From UBA3775 sp964572955 (GTDB taxonomy: Bacteria; Bacillota; Clostridia; Lachnospirales; Lachnospiraceae): a stretch of DNA of 64,000 nucleotides. The translations under genes were made by a program, and so were the position numbers. The notes under the pieces were generated by a model that was given only the letters and a program-made list of their open reading frames with translations, made no database searches and had not been told where the DNA came from. Positions 35,584 through 45,461 of this stretch are shown piece after piece. Each line of letters begins with the position of its first letter. Position 1 is the stretch's first letter. Where the stretch lies: contig CAZNGY010000003.1 in NCBI GenBank assembly GCA_964572955.1, forward strand, positions 37,740 through 101,739, given 5' to 3'.

Positions 35584-36654
35584 ATGGGAAAGGATTCAGA
35601 ATATTATAAGGAAAAAAACTATCTGCAAAAGTTAAAACTCAGTGAGTTATCTGAACAGCTCCCGGAATTTGCAAGGCTTTTCCTTATTGATAAAAGGTAT
35701 CGTACTCAGACAAGTACATTAATTTCATACTGCTATGATATTCTTACTTTTTATCAGTTCCTTATTGAGAAAAATCCTTTGTATAAAAACTATAAACCTA
35801 AAGATTTTACCTATGATGATATGAAACAACTAAAATCTTTAGATGTTATGGAATACCAACAATATCTTGAGTTTAATGCAGCAAATGAAAATAATACGGC
35901 TCATGAAAATGGTAAACGTTCTATTGCAAAAAAAATGGCCCCTTTACGAGGTATGTTTCAGTATCATTTTGAAAATGGAAATATTGATTCAAATCCAATG
36001 ATGCTTGTAAAACTACCTAAAATTAAAAAAGACAAAAATATCATAAGACTTAATCCTGATGAAATTTCTGACATAATAAATTGTGTTGAAAATATAGGCG
36101 GAACAACATCGGAACATATGAATAAGTTTCGCCAAAAAACTAAATTAAGGGACCTTGCAATATTGACATTACTGCTTGGTACCGGAATGCGTGTATCTGA
36201 GTGTGCTGGATTGGATATTAATGATGTTAATTTTAACGAAAGGTCAGTTGTTCTGGTAAGGAAAGGCGGCGCCCAAGATGTTATTTATTTTGGGGATGAA
36301 ATTGCTAAAGCTTTAACTGATTATATTAAAAATGAACGATGTTCAATTACACCTTGCGAAGGACACGAAAATGCTCTTTTTTACAGTATGCAGTCCAAAA
36401 GAATGAGTGTTGATGCAATTGAAAATCTTGTAAAAAAATATGGAAAAATTGCTGTACCCAATAAAAAACTTACACCACATAAATTGCGGAGTACATACGG
36501 CACTGCACTCTATAGAGAAACCGGTGATATAAGACTCGTAGCCGATGTTTTAGGTCATGAAAATATAAATACAACGGTCAATTATTATGCTGCAATTGAA
36601 GATGAACACAAACGAAAAGCTGCCGGTGCCGTTAAAATACGAAAAGACAGTTAA
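35584..36654 (+). CDS. Tyrosine recombinase (XerC/XerD-like)
   Basis: A 356-residue site-specific recombinase. The N-terminal core-binding domain (about 25-145) contains a SAM-like fold with an inserted loop around residues 96-112. The catalytic domain has all active-site residues: R203 (GMRVSE), K227 (VRKGGA), H299 and R302 (TPHKLRST), H325 (LGHENI) and Y334 as the nucleophile. It has a GGAGGT RBS nine nt from the ATG. It is larger than typical XerC/D (about 300 residues) and has no integrase-like neighbours, attachment sites or phage genes, so a chromosomal role is more likely than a mobile element. Confidence 0.88.
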   Translation: MGKDSEYYKEKNYLQKLKLSELSEQLPEFARLFLIDKRYRTQTSTLISYCYDILTFYQFLIEKNPLYKNYKPKDFTYDDMKQLKSLDVMEYQQYLEFNAANENNTAHENGKRSIAKKMAPLRGMFQYHFENGNIDSNPMMLVKLPKIKKDKNIIRLNPDEISDIINCVENIGGTTSEHMNKFRQKTKLRDLAILTLLLGTGMRVSECAGLDINDVNFNERSVVLVRKGGAQDVIYFGDEIAKALTDYIKNERCSITPCEGHENALFYSMQSKRMSVDAIENLVKKYGKIAVPNKKLTPHKLRSTYGTALYRETGDIRLVADVLGHENINTTVNYYAAIEDEHKRKAAGAVKIRKDS

Positions 36655-36680
36655 TTGAAAAATATGATTTATTAATAAAG

Positions 36681-36730
36681 AAGCCGCCTCATTTTTCATA
36701 CATTTAAATTGATGAAAAATGAGGCGGCTT
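36681..36730. terminator. Strong bidirectional terminator between convergent gene blocks
   Basis: A perfect 19-bp stem (36681-36699 with 36712-36730) with a 12-nt loop. A T-rich tract follows on the plus strand and an A-rich one precedes it, so it serves both the recombinase gene and miaB. It marks the switch from plus-strand to minus-strand genes. Confidence 0.9.
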
Positions 36731-36803
36731 TAATATTTTTATAACTATGCTTTACTTCCGTTAACACTTAACAAGGAAAGTAAATATTCTATTAAAGAGT
36801 ATT

Positions 36804-38270
36804 TTATTTCAACTCCGAAAGGCTTCCTAAATAATAAAATCCTTTGCATTCGTCTAGACATACATTAACAAGTTTACCTAAAAGTGATGAACTGCCCGGA
36901 AAATGTACTATCAAATTATTATCAAGTCTGCCTGAAATTGTTCCTTTTTCATTGTTATACTCTTCTGCTAACACAGTTTGAATACTTCCCTTTAGTTTTA
37001 TTGTTTCTGCAGCAGTTGTTTCATGTATTGTTTCAAGCAGTCTGTTAAATCTTTCGGTAATTGTGTTTTCCGGAATTTTATCAGGCATATTTGCTGCCGG
37101 AGTTCCCCTTCTTACCGAATATTGAAATGTATAGGCACTTGTGAAACCAGCTTTTCTGACTACATCTACAGTATCAAGAAAATCATCTTCTGTTTCGCCC
37201 GGGAAACCAACAATAATATCTGTTGTAACAGCAACATTATCAATTTTTGATTTAATTCTGTTTACAAGATCTAAATATGATTCCTTGGTATAATGCCTGT
37301 TCATTCGTTTTAGTACATCCGATGAACCACTTTGCATTGGCAGATGCACATGTTTGCATACCTTCGGATTTGATGCAATTTCATCTATCAGTTCTTCTGA
37401 AAGGTCTTTTGGGTGTGGCGTCATGAACCTAATACGCTTGATTTTTTCCACCTCAGATACCATATGAAGTATTTCAGCAAAACTTACCTTTCTTTCTAAA
37501 TCCCTTCCGTATGAATTCACGTTCTGTCCCAAAAGCATAACCTCAACAACTCCCCTGTCAGCAAGCTCACGTACTTCCTTAACAATATCTTCGGGTTTTC
37601 TTGATCGCTCTCTTCCCCTGACATAAGGTACAATACAGTATGTACAGAAATTGTTGCATCCATACATAATATTAACACCGGCCTTAAAGCCATATTTTTG
37701 CTCTGAAGGAAGTTCTTCTACAATTTCACTATTTTCAGTCATTATATTTATGAGTGTTTTTTTTGAATCTGAAGTGAATCTTTGATAAATGAGTTCTGCA
37801 AGTTCATAAATATTAAATGTACCGAAAACAATATCAACAAATTTATAGCTTTCAGATATTTTTTTTATTACATGTTCTTCCTGCATCATACAGCCGCACA
37901 ATGCAATTATCATATCCTTGTTTTTCTTTTTTAGATTTCCAAGATATCCTATTCTTCCATAAACTTTTGTATTCGCATTTTCTCTTACAGTGCATGTGTT
38001 ATAAAGGACAAAATCCGCTTTTTCATTATCGGTTTCTTCATATCCTATTGTTGATAAAATACCAGCAAGTTTTTCACTATCCTTGGCATTCATCTGGCAT
38101 CCGAACGTCTGAATGTTGTATGTTAGTCTTCTGCCTTTTTTAATCGATTTTTCGTTCACTAAGGTTTGAAGCTTTTTAATGTAATAGTATTGTCTCATTG
38201 GTTCTTTAATAGGAGCCTGTGAGTTTGCATCAATGCTAGTCAGTATTTCTTTTAAGTATTCTTCAGTCAT
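36804..38270 (-). CDS. miaB: tRNA-2-methylthio-N6-dimethylallyladenosine synthase MiaB
   Basis: A radical SAM methylthiotransferase acting on i6A37 of tRNAs. It has 488 residues from the chosen ATG, which follows GGAGGT at good spacing; an ATG 12 nt upstream lacks an RBS. The N-terminal UPF0004 domain has cysteines for the second cluster (TFGCQMN, NTCTVRENA, CGCMMQE). The radical SAM motif is C-N-N-F-C-T-Y-C, and a C-terminal TRAM domain ends it. An N-terminal extension of about 55 residues precedes the usual start, common in Clostridia. Confidence 0.96.
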   Translation of the reverse strand: MTEEYLKEILTSIDANSQAPIKEPMRQYYYIKKLQTLVNEKSIKKGRRLTYNIQTFGCQMNAKDSEKLAGILSTIGYEETDNEKADFVLYNTCTVRENANTKVYGRIGYLGNLKKKNKDMIIALCGCMMQEEHVIKKISESYKFVDIVFGTFNIYELAELIYQRFTSDSKKTLINIMTENSEIVEELPSEQKYGFKAGVNIMYGCNNFCTYCIVPYVRGRERSRKPEDIVKEVRELADRGVVEVMLLGQNVNSYGRDLERKVSFAEILHMVSEVEKIKRIRFMTPHPKDLSEELIDEIASNPKVCKHVHLPMQSGSSDVLKRMNRHYTKESYLDLVNRIKSKIDNVAVTTDIIVGFPGETEDDFLDTVDVVRKAGFTSAYTFQYSVRRGTPAANMPDKIPENTITERFNRLLETIHETTAAETIKLKGSIQTVLAEEYNNEKGTISGRLDNNLIVHFPGSSSLLGKLVNVCLDECKGFYYLGSLSELK

Positions 38271-38299
38271 TAAAACCTCCATAAATAAGTGGGTTAATT

Positions 38300-38881
38300 T
38301 TATTTATAAATATTAAGTTCCGTTATTATCACATCCGGCTTAATATCAAGTTCATCACAAGGCAGTAATTCAGTTTTTTCTAATTCATAAGCAAGCATTA
38401 TTCTGTATATATACGGATATTTACTGAGATACTTGTCATAAAATCCGCCACCGTAACCGATTCTGTTCAGTTTATCATCAAATGCCAGTCCTGGAAGCAA
38501 TACAACTGATTTTATGGAATGTTCAGGTACAAATTCATCTGTTGTTATCGGTTCTAAAATACCAAACGCCCCCGGTTTTAAATCAGAAAAACTTTTTATG
38601 AAATAAAATTTCATCTGATCTTTTGAAACAACTTTTGGTACAGCTATTTTTTTACCGGATTTTAATGCTTCATTTATTAACACATGTGTATCAACTTCCG
38701 AGCTGAAACTTACATATGGAAGTACTACCTCAGATTCCTTATATTCATCCAAATCGAATAATTTTTTTGTAATTATTGCTGAATGCATCATGATTCGATT
38801 AACCGAAAGAGTTGAACGCTGTTTTTTCATCTCATTTCTAATTATATTTTTATCATTACCTTCAATTATGGCATCTGTCAT
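38300..38881 (-). CDS. 5-formyltetrahydrofolate cyclo-ligase
   Basis: A 193-residue enzyme converting 5-formyl-THF and ATP to 5,10-methenyl-THF. The family block NRIGYGGGFYDKYL is present, along with an ATP-binding basic N terminus (MKKQRSTLS). AAAGGA lies about 11 nt upstream of the ATG. It is between a flavoprotein and miaB in a run of minus-strand genes that are probably cotranscribed. Confidence 0.92.
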   Translation of the reverse strand: MTDAIIEGNDKNIIRNEMKKQRSTLSVNRIMMHSAIITKKLFDLDEYKESEVVLPYVSFSSEVDTHVLINEALKSGKKIAVPKVVSKDQMKFYFIKSFSDLKPGAFGILEPITTDEFVPEHSIKSVVLLPGLAFDDKLNRIGYGGGFYDKYLSKYPYIYRIMLAYELEKTELLPCDELDIKPDVIITELNIYK

Positions 38882-38896
38882 AAAGTTATAATCCTT

Positions 38897-40495
38897 TCAA
38901 TATGTATTTTCATCAAGATACTCTTTGATGATTTGTTCTGCTGTTTTTATTCCATCTAATGCAGCAGACATAATTCCGCCGGCATAACCTGCACCCTCAC
39001 CACATGGATAAATGCCTTTAACAGCTGATTGAAGATTACTGGAATCTCGTGTAATTCGTACAGGACTTGATGTCCTTGTTTCTATACCGCATAAAATAAC
39101 TTTATCATTGGCAAACCCATTTATTTTGCTATCAAAAGCATTCATACCCTCAACAATGCTTTCTGAAATAAATTCAGGTAGGCATTTTCTTATATCAGCA
39201 GACGTATATAACCCTTTTATAGGAAGGTCATTCGGTATATTATCAGATTTCTCAGAACATGAAAAATCCTTAAAATATTGGACCGGGATCTTACCATCAG
39301 CTATTTTATATGCTATTCTTTCATATTTTTGTTGAAAATACATCCCTGACAGAGGATCATTTCCAAATCCTTCATTAATAAAATCATCAGTATTCACTGT
39401 ACATACTATTGCGGAATTTGCATATTTGCCATCTCTTTTAGAATAACTCATACCATTAACAAGGGTTTCATTTACACCGCCTGAGGCATTTACAACATAT
39501 CCTCCCGGGCACATACAGAAAGAATATACTCCTCGTCCATTTTTACATGTATGCGTAACTTTATAAGATGCCGGTGGTAAGTTTTTCGCAAATTTACCAT
39601 ACTGAGCATCATTAATAAGTGATTGTTCGTGTATTACGCGCACACCCATTGCATATGCTTTCGGTTCCATTGGAATGCCATTTTCTTTAAGCATTTCAAA
39701 AGTATCTCTTGCACTGTGTCCGGTGGCTAAAACAAGTCGGCTGACATCAATTTTCTCATCATTATTAACTGTTATAGCCTTAAGTTCGTTTTCCTCGATA
39801 ATCAGATTGGACAGCTTCGAAGAAAAATGAACCTCACCACCATTATCTATTATATCATTTCGCATTTTTTCAATAATTGAAATCAGGCAGTCAGTTCCGA
39901 TATGCGGTTTACTCTCATATAGTATTTCATCATTTGCACCAAACTTAATAAAGGTTTCAAGAACAAATTTTCCTTTGTTTTCTTTATCTTTTATCAAAGT
40001 GTTTAATTTGCCATCAGAGAAAGTTCCGGCTCCGCCTTCACCAAAACAAACATTTGAATCCGGATTTATTTTACCGGTTTTAAAGAATTTTTCTACGTCT
40101 GAACTTCTTTCAGAAACCTTTTGCCCTCTTTCAATACATAATGGATTTAGTCCCGCATGAGCTAGAACATATGCACAAAACAAACCGGCAGGTCCCATAC
40201 CTACAATCACAGGTCTTTTACTCTTTTTAGAGGCAATAACCTTAGGAATTGTATAATTTGTATGAGTTACAATTCCAACCTCATTTGGTTTAAATTTTTT
40301 TCTTATCTGCTCTGAAGTCTCCACATCGACGGCATATACATAATGCAGCTGTTCTTTTCTAGCGTCAAGAGACCTCCTAAAAATTTTTAAGTTTTTTATT
40401 TGGTTTTCCTTAATGCCAAGTATTACTGCCGCATTTTTTAATATATCTTCTTCTGAATGATTTATCGGTAATTTTATCTGATATACTCTGTACAT
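38897..40495 (-). CDS. FAD-dependent dehydrogenase (COG2509 type)
   Basis: A 532-residue flavoprotein. After an N-terminal ferredoxin-like domain of about 90 residues comes the dinucleotide-binding loop GMGPAGLFCAYVLAHAG. Further family segments are FGEGGAGTFSDGKLNT and, near the end, PCGEGAGYAGGIMSAALDG. The group is widespread in Clostridia, but the substrate is unknown. It has an AAGGAG RBS five nt from the ATG. It lies next to another unrelated flavoprotein. Confidence 0.88.
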   Translation of the reverse strand: MYRVYQIKLPINHSEEDILKNAAVILGIKENQIKNLKIFRRSLDARKEQLHYVYAVDVETSEQIRKKFKPNEVGIVTHTNYTIPKVIASKKSKRPVIVGMGPAGLFCAYVLAHAGLNPLCIERGQKVSERSSDVEKFFKTGKINPDSNVCFGEGGAGTFSDGKLNTLIKDKENKGKFVLETFIKFGANDEILYESKPHIGTDCLISIIEKMRNDIIDNGGEVHFSSKLSNLIIEENELKAITVNNDEKIDVSRLVLATGHSARDTFEMLKENGIPMEPKAYAMGVRVIHEQSLINDAQYGKFAKNLPPASYKVTHTCKNGRGVYSFCMCPGGYVVNASGGVNETLVNGMSYSKRDGKYANSAIVCTVNTDDFINEGFGNDPLSGMYFQQKYERIAYKIADGKIPVQYFKDFSCSEKSDNIPNDLPIKGLYTSADIRKCLPEFISESIVEGMNAFDSKINGFANDKVILCGIETRTSSPVRITRDSSNLQSAVKGIYPCGEGAGYAGGIMSAALDGIKTAEQIIKEYLDENTY

Positions 40496-40515
40496 AAGTA
40501 CTCCTTATCTTGAAA

Positions 40516-41736
40516 TTATGAGGCGGCATTCTCTCCTGCAATAAATCCTGATGAAAATGCCCATTGGAGGTTGTACCCTCCGCATGTTCCATCAACATCA
40601 AGAATTTCACCTGTTAAATATAATCCCTTCAGTATATTTGATTGAAAATTTGAATTCACCTCACATAACGGTATACCACCGGATGTAACTTGCGCTTTAT
40701 CAAATCCACATATACCTACAATATCAATTTTCATTTCCTTCATGTATATAATAAGTTTATTAATGTCAGAAGGTCTTAAAATGGATGCTTTTTTATCAGG
40801 ATTTAAACCGGCTTCTCTTATTATATAATTGAGAAGCTTAGAATTTACAAGACCTGTTAATGTCTCATAAACAGTTTTGCCACTTGCATATGGGGAGAAA
40901 AACCTCCTTGATAAAATGCTATATAATTCTTCTTTACTGAATTCATCAAACAAATCTATTTTTACGTATATATGGCTTCTTTTATTTTTGCCATAATATG
41001 TACTTAGCTGCATCACCGGAATTCCTCCAATATAATCTTTATTGATTATAAGTTCTCCGGTTTCTTCTTTTATTAATTCGTTATCCGTATATAAACTAAC
41101 TGTAGCTTTAAACCTTACTCCGGATACTTTTGACAGATTATTATCTTTATATAAAAGTCCGGTCAATGCAGGATACATTTCGGTAAAAGTGTGTCCTAAA
41201 CGCTTAAGTACAGGATAAAGATTTCCATCACTTCCCATATTCGGCGCAGCGAGTCCTCCAACCGAAATAATAAGCGAATCACAAAGATAGGTTGATTGTG
41301 ATCCTATACATAAAAATCCATTGTTATTTTTTCTTATGTCAACAATTCTTTCATCAAGAATCACCTTAACTTTAAGTCTTCTTAATTCATATAAAAAGAT
41401 TTCCGTTACAGAAGAAGCCTGTTCGGACGCAGGATAAAGATATCCATTAATATTTCTTGGCATCATACCAAGTTCTGATAAAAAGGTTGTCAGTCTGTCC
41501 GTACCGAATCTGTCCAGCGTTTTATCTATTAAATGTGCTTTGTCTTCATTCGTTCTGAAAAAATCGGATGACATATTCAAATTACTATAATTACACCTTC
41601 CGTTGCCCGTAGCACATATTTTTCTTCCGATTTTTGAATTACTGTCAATAAGAGTTACACTGCAGCTTTTTCTTGCGGCAGCAACTGCCGCCATCAAACC
41701 GGATGCACCAGCACCTATTACAATTATGTTCTTCAA
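40516..41736 (-). CDS. NAD(P)/FAD-dependent oxidoreductase, HI0933/BaiN family
   Basis: A 406-residue flavoprotein with GAGASGLMAAVAAA at the N terminus, the CATGNGRCNYSN block typical of HI0933-like proteins, and a C-terminal GTCGGYNLQWAFSSG segment. BaiN is one characterised member, but most are of unknown function. Translation starts at TTG behind AGGAGG. It probably shares the transcript of the surrounding minus-strand genes. Confidence 0.88.
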   Translation of the reverse strand: MKNIIVIGAGASGLMAAVAAARKSCSVTLIDSNSKIGRKICATGNGRCNYSNLNMSSDFFRTNEDKAHLIDKTLDRFGTDRLTTFLSELGMMPRNINGYLYPASEQASSVTEIFLYELRRLKVKVILDERIVDIRKNNNGFLCIGSQSTYLCDSLIISVGGLAAPNMGSDGNLYPVLKRLGHTFTEMYPALTGLLYKDNNLSKVSGVRFKATVSLYTDNELIKEETGELIINKDYIGGIPVMQLSTYYGKNKRSHIYVKIDLFDEFSKEELYSILSRRFFSPYASGKTVYETLTGLVNSKLLNYIIREAGLNPDKKASILRPSDINKLIIYMKEMKIDIVGICGFDKAQVTSGGIPLCEVNSNFQSNILKGLYLTGEILDVDGTCGGYNLQWAFSSGFIAGENAAS

Positions 41737-41762
41737 TTTATTCCTCCTGCATTTAGACTGAT

Positions 41763-42170
41763 TTAGCTGACAAATGACTCTAAAATCTGGAAAGCCTGTT
41801 CAACAGAGTCGATTTCGATTCCGTTTTTTAATGCATTAATATCATTGTCATTTATACCATCACAATAAAATTCAGTAGCGTAAACCTGCTTTCCTTCATT
41901 ATCCGATATTATAATCTGATTTTCCGAAAGTTTAATCATAAAATCATAAGATGTGTTTGTTTTCGCATCAGATTTTCTGGAGGTATTAATAGGATATAGG
42001 TTTTCATCTGTCAATTTATCCATAAGATTAATTTCTGAATTCTCCTGTTTATACAAATCAGAAATTTTATTTTTTTCGTTTTTATATATCGTCGAAAAAA
42101 ATATAAAACAAACCATTGCCATAACTACAATTATAAGGGCTGAAAGCAAAAAGTATAAATATTTTCTCAT
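41763..42170 (-). CDS. Membrane-anchored protein with BofC C-terminal-like domain
   Basis: A 135-residue protein with one N-terminal membrane helix (about residues 5-24), a polar linker, and a C-terminal domain of about 65 residues. The end pattern (acidic loop, LKNGIEIDS, LESFVS) resembles the BofC C-terminal domain of clostridial proteins. In Bacillus, BofC inhibits the SpoIVB protease in the intermembrane space of the spore. The ATG at 42170 has GAGG seven nt upstream; the ATG two codons earlier is too close to it. Homology is judged by eye and is tentative. Confidence 0.6.
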   Translation of the reverse strand: MRKYLYFLLSALIIVVMAMVCFIFFSTIYKNEKNKISDLYKQENSEINLMDKLTDENLYPINTSRKSDAKTNTSYDFMIKLSENQIIISDNEGKQVYATEFYCDGINDNDINALKNGIEIDSVEQAFQILESFVS

Positions 42171-42271
42171 ATACATACCTCGATAAAATTTATGATATAA
42201 GTATGTCCTGAAAAAAATTTTTTATACAATATTTGCCTGTTGTTCTAAGATATGGAAATATGCCTGATCAT

Positions 42272-43891
42272 CTAAAGGATATGGAATTTTTTAAAAAATC
42301 TTATAAGCAATATTCCCTTAGGCATATCTCTAAGTTCATTTTCCGTAACACCCTTAAGTTTTATAAGGAAAATAAAATACACCGGTATGCAAACCATAAT
42401 AGAGATTATGGTTGAAATGGAATTTCCTAAAAATGCAATAAATCTGTACACAATTATACCAATAATCCCCATAAGTATCGAAGAAATAAATGGAATAATA
42501 AAGGTTTTTAGAACCTCCTGACGGTAATTAATCAGTTTTCCTATTGATATCCAATTTAAAATGCAGACAATCAAAGGAAATATAATATTACAGATTACCA
42601 AAGCATAAACATTTAAATCTGTATAATATAAAAGTATACAGAGTAACGGAATATGAATAAATAATGAAAAAGCTGAATGGATTACCGGAAGCTTCATTCT
42701 ATTAATTCCCTGTAAAATACCGTTTGTAACTGTTGATAATGCAAAAAATACAACACAAATCCCACCTAAACGCATTACATTTGCCGTTACATCGGAACCG
42801 TCTCCAAATAATAAAATCATTATCGGACGTGCAAAGAAACTAAGTCCGGCTGCACATGGAAAGGCTATAATCATATTAAACTTGACAACTGAAGAAATTT
42901 TTTTCTTCATGTTTTCAATTCGGCCTTTTGAATATTCCGTTATAAGTGATGGAACAACTGCAGTTCCCATTGCACTCGCAACTGCGACAGGCACATTGGA
43001 TATGGTTCTGTATTTATTTGAATAAACACTCCATAATGAGCTTCTTGTTTCATCATTGAACCCTTTTGAAGCCATTATTCTATTGTAAAATACACTGTCT
43101 ACAGTTCCGGAAATCTGATATATTGTCTGACTGATTATAACGGGCAATGCTGTTGCAATAAGAACTTTCAATATTGAAGAAGTACTTTCTTTAAAACTTA
43201 TATTTTCACCCGTTATTCGCTGCTTTATAAGCGGTCTGTATATGAAATAAATTATTACAAGAACAACTAATGATGCAATAGCTCCTGATAGTGTACCTAA
43301 TGTTCCTCCTGCTGCTCCATATGCTTCAGCATTAGTTTTATAACTAAAATACTTTAACATAAAGTAAGATGCAACGATGCTTACGACAGCATTAACAATC
43401 TGCTCTATAACCTGTGAAATTGCGGTAGGGATCATGTTATTAAATCCCTGAAAATATCCTCTTATTACTCCCATTACTGAAAAAACAAAAATGGTAGGTG
43501 CAAGAACTCTTAACGGAATAGCAACATTCGGATTCTTTATCAAAAGAGAATATGCATCTGATAAAAGATATACAATAATCGTTGCAAAAAAACCTATTAT
43601 TGATGAAAAAACAAGCGTTGTCTTAAAAACTTTATGACTGTTGTAATACTCTTCTTTTCCAACTCTTGCCGCAACAAGTTTTGAAACAGACAAAGGTATA
43701 CTGTATGATGACAGAATTAAGGCAAGATTATATATTTCAAAAGCATAACTGTAATATCCCATCGCTGTATCCCCAAGGATACGTGTCATAGGAATTCTGT
43801 AAATCAAACCTATAAAACGGACAACTATCGAGGCAGCAGCAAGAATAGAACCTTGAACAAGAAAGTTTTTCTTTAAATTCTCTTTACTCAT
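42272..43891 (-). CDS. Polysaccharide/lipid II flippase, SpoVB/YtgP (MurJ-like) family
   Basis: A 539-residue polytopic protein with about 14 membrane helices. The opening block (FLVQGSILAAASIVVRFIGL and YRIPMTRILGD) is diagnostic of the SpoVB/YtgP group within the MOP flippases. These move lipid-linked peptidoglycan precursors across the membrane; SpoVB does so for the spore cortex and YtgP (MurJ) for vegetative wall. Which one this is cannot be decided here. It overlaps ybeY by 8 nt, so the two are coupled. Confidence 0.9.
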   Translation of the reverse strand: MSKENLKKNFLVQGSILAAASIVVRFIGLIYRIPMTRILGDTAMGYYSYAFEIYNLALILSSYSIPLSVSKLVAARVGKEEYYNSHKVFKTTLVFSSIIGFFATIIVYLLSDAYSLLIKNPNVAIPLRVLAPTIFVFSVMGVIRGYFQGFNNMIPTAISQVIEQIVNAVVSIVASYFMLKYFSYKTNAEAYGAAGGTLGTLSGAIASLVVLVIIYFIYRPLIKQRITGENISFKESTSSILKVLIATALPVIISQTIYQISGTVDSVFYNRIMASKGFNDETRSSLWSVYSNKYRTISNVPVAVASAMGTAVVPSLITEYSKGRIENMKKKISSVVKFNMIIAFPCAAGLSFFARPIMILLFGDGSDVTANVMRLGGICVVFFALSTVTNGILQGINRMKLPVIHSAFSLFIHIPLLCILLYYTDLNVYALVICNIIFPLIVCILNWISIGKLINYRQEVLKTFIIPFISSILMGIIGIIVYRFIAFLGNSISTIISIMVCIPVYFIFLIKLKGVTENELRDMPKGILLIRFFKKFHIL

Positions 43892-44390
43892 AATCCCTTG
43901 TTATATTTATCCCTTCAAGTATTTTATTTTGCAAAGCTTCCATTGTCTTACGTTCATCATCATTCATATGATCGTATCCAAATAGATGAAGCATGCTGTG
44001 TGTTAAGAGAAAAGCAATTTCTCTTATTACTGAATGATTATACTCTTCTGATTGACGTTTGGCGGTTTCAAGACTTATAACTATGTCTCCGATTAATAAT
44101 TCTCCGCTTTCAAAGTCAAACAAGGTAATATCATCCTCGTTAATAAAATCAAAGTTTCCGGGTGCATCATATTCAAGCATAGGAAATGACAAAACATCAG
44201 TAGCTTTGTCAATATTCCTTGTTTGTTTATTGATTTCGTGAATCCCCTTATCATCAGTAAGTAAAACATTTACTGAAAGTTCATAAGGGCATTTAACATA
44301 ATCAGCAGCTGCATTAACAACCTTTTCAAATAACATTTGAAACTCAATTTCACTTAATAAACTGCTTTCTTTTTCAATTAATATTGTCAT
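43884..44390 (-). CDS. ybeY: Endoribonuclease YbeY (16S rRNA maturation)
   Basis: A 168-residue zinc metalloprotein needed for 16S rRNA 3'-end processing and ribosome quality control. The metal site H-S-M-L-H-L-F-G-Y-D-H matches HGxLHLxGYDH with serine in place of the first glycine. It has a GGAGAA RBS. It overlaps phoH upstream by 4 nt and the flippase downstream by 8 nt. Confidence 0.95.
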   Translation of the reverse strand: MTILIEKESSLLSEIEFQMLFEKVVNAAADYVKCPYELSVNVLLTDDKGIHEINKQTRNIDKATDVLSFPMLEYDAPGNFDFINEDDITLFDFESGELLIGDIVISLETAKRQSEEYNHSVIREIAFLLTHSMLHLFGYDHMNDDERKTMEALQNKILEGINITRDYE

Positions 44391-45445
44391 TTATTTTCTC
44401 CGGTATTCCTTCTTATTGTTTTAGAAGAATCTTTCTTTATATTAGATTTGGCAAATGAATATTCACTCTGCGAAGGTTTAATACTCTTTTTTTTAAACCT
44501 TGCTTCATAATCATCATAAGCTTGTACAATTTTTTGAACAAGAGGATGTCTTACAACATCCTTACTTGTCAACTTAACAAAACCTATTTCATCAATTCCA
44601 TCAAGAACTTTAAGAGCAACTTCCAAACCGGAAGTTTGACCTTCCAAAAGATCTTTTTGAGTCAGATCGCCTGTAATAACAACTTTCGAACCAAAACCGA
44701 TTCTTGTCAGGAACATCTTCATTTGAGCCGGTGTTGTATTTTGAGCTTCATCAAGAATTATGAACGCATTATCCAAAGTACGACCTCTCATATAGGCTAG
44801 CGGAGCCACTTCAATTAACCCTTTTTCTGAATTCTTCTGAAAAGAATCAGCCCCCATAATCTGATACAATGCGTCATATAAAGGTCTTAAATAAGGATCA
44901 ATTTTGCTTTGAAGATCTCCGGGCAGGAAACCGAGTTTTTCACCTGCCTCTATTGCTGGTCTAGTTAAAATGATTCTATTGACTTCATCATTTTTAAATG
45001 CAGTTATTGCAGCTGCCATAGCCAAATATGTTTTTCCTGTTCCTGCAGGACCTACTCCGAATACAATCATTTTTTCTCGGATATTATCGATATAGTTTTT
45101 TTGGCCAAGTGTCTTAGGTTTTAACGGCTTTCCAGTTATAGTATGACATATAAGATCTTTATCGATTTCTACAATGCTGCCGGCATCTCCGGTAGCTAAA
45201 AGGGAAAGACTGTAATTTACATTTTGAGTTGTGATTGTATTACCTCTTTTTGACAATTCATACAGACTCTTAATACATTCTTTGGCATTTTTAACAGGAC
45301 CTTCTTCACCAATTATCTTTAATTCATCTTCTCTCTGAATTAAAGTAACATGTAAAGCTTTTTCAATAATCTTGGCATGTGTATCATAATCACCTAATAT
45401 ATTACTTAAATGAGATGAAGTAATATCGGTTATCGATTCAATCAT
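44387..45445 (-). CDS. phoH: PhoH-like ATPase (YbeZ type)
   Basis: A 352-residue PhoH-family ATPase. An N-terminal KH-like segment is followed by Walker A GPAGTGKTYLA and Walker B AFIILDEAQN; the RPAIEAGEKLGFLPGDL block is family-specific. It is coupled with ybeY, with which PhoH/YbeZ proteins interact in rRNA processing. It has a GGAGG RBS. The yqfC-yqfD-phoH-ybeY order is conserved in Firmicutes. Confidence 0.95.
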   Translation of the reverse strand: MIESITDITSSHLSNILGDYDTHAKIIEKALHVTLIQREDELKIIGEEGPVKNAKECIKSLYELSKRGNTITTQNVNYSLSLLATGDAGSIVEIDKDLICHTITGKPLKPKTLGQKNYIDNIREKMIVFGVGPAGTGKTYLAMAAAITAFKNDEVNRIILTRPAIEAGEKLGFLPGDLQSKIDPYLRPLYDALYQIMGADSFQKNSEKGLIEVAPLAYMRGRTLDNAFIILDEAQNTTPAQMKMFLTRIGFGSKVVITGDLTQKDLLEGQTSGLEVALKVLDGIDEIGFVKLTSKDVVRHPLVQKIVQAYDDYEARFKKKSIKPSQSEYSFAKSNIKKDSSKTIRRNTGENK

Positions 45446-45461
45446 ATAAGCCTCCCGTGTT

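Noticed and set aside
35584..36654. Integrated mobile element around the tyrosine recombinase
   Set aside because: No phage or conjugation genes, no direct repeats at tRNA genes, and housekeeping genes lie on both sides.
37817..38143. Plus-strand open frame of 108 codons opposite miaB
   Set aside because: It is antisense to a well-conserved gene, lacks an RBS and has no recognisable domain.
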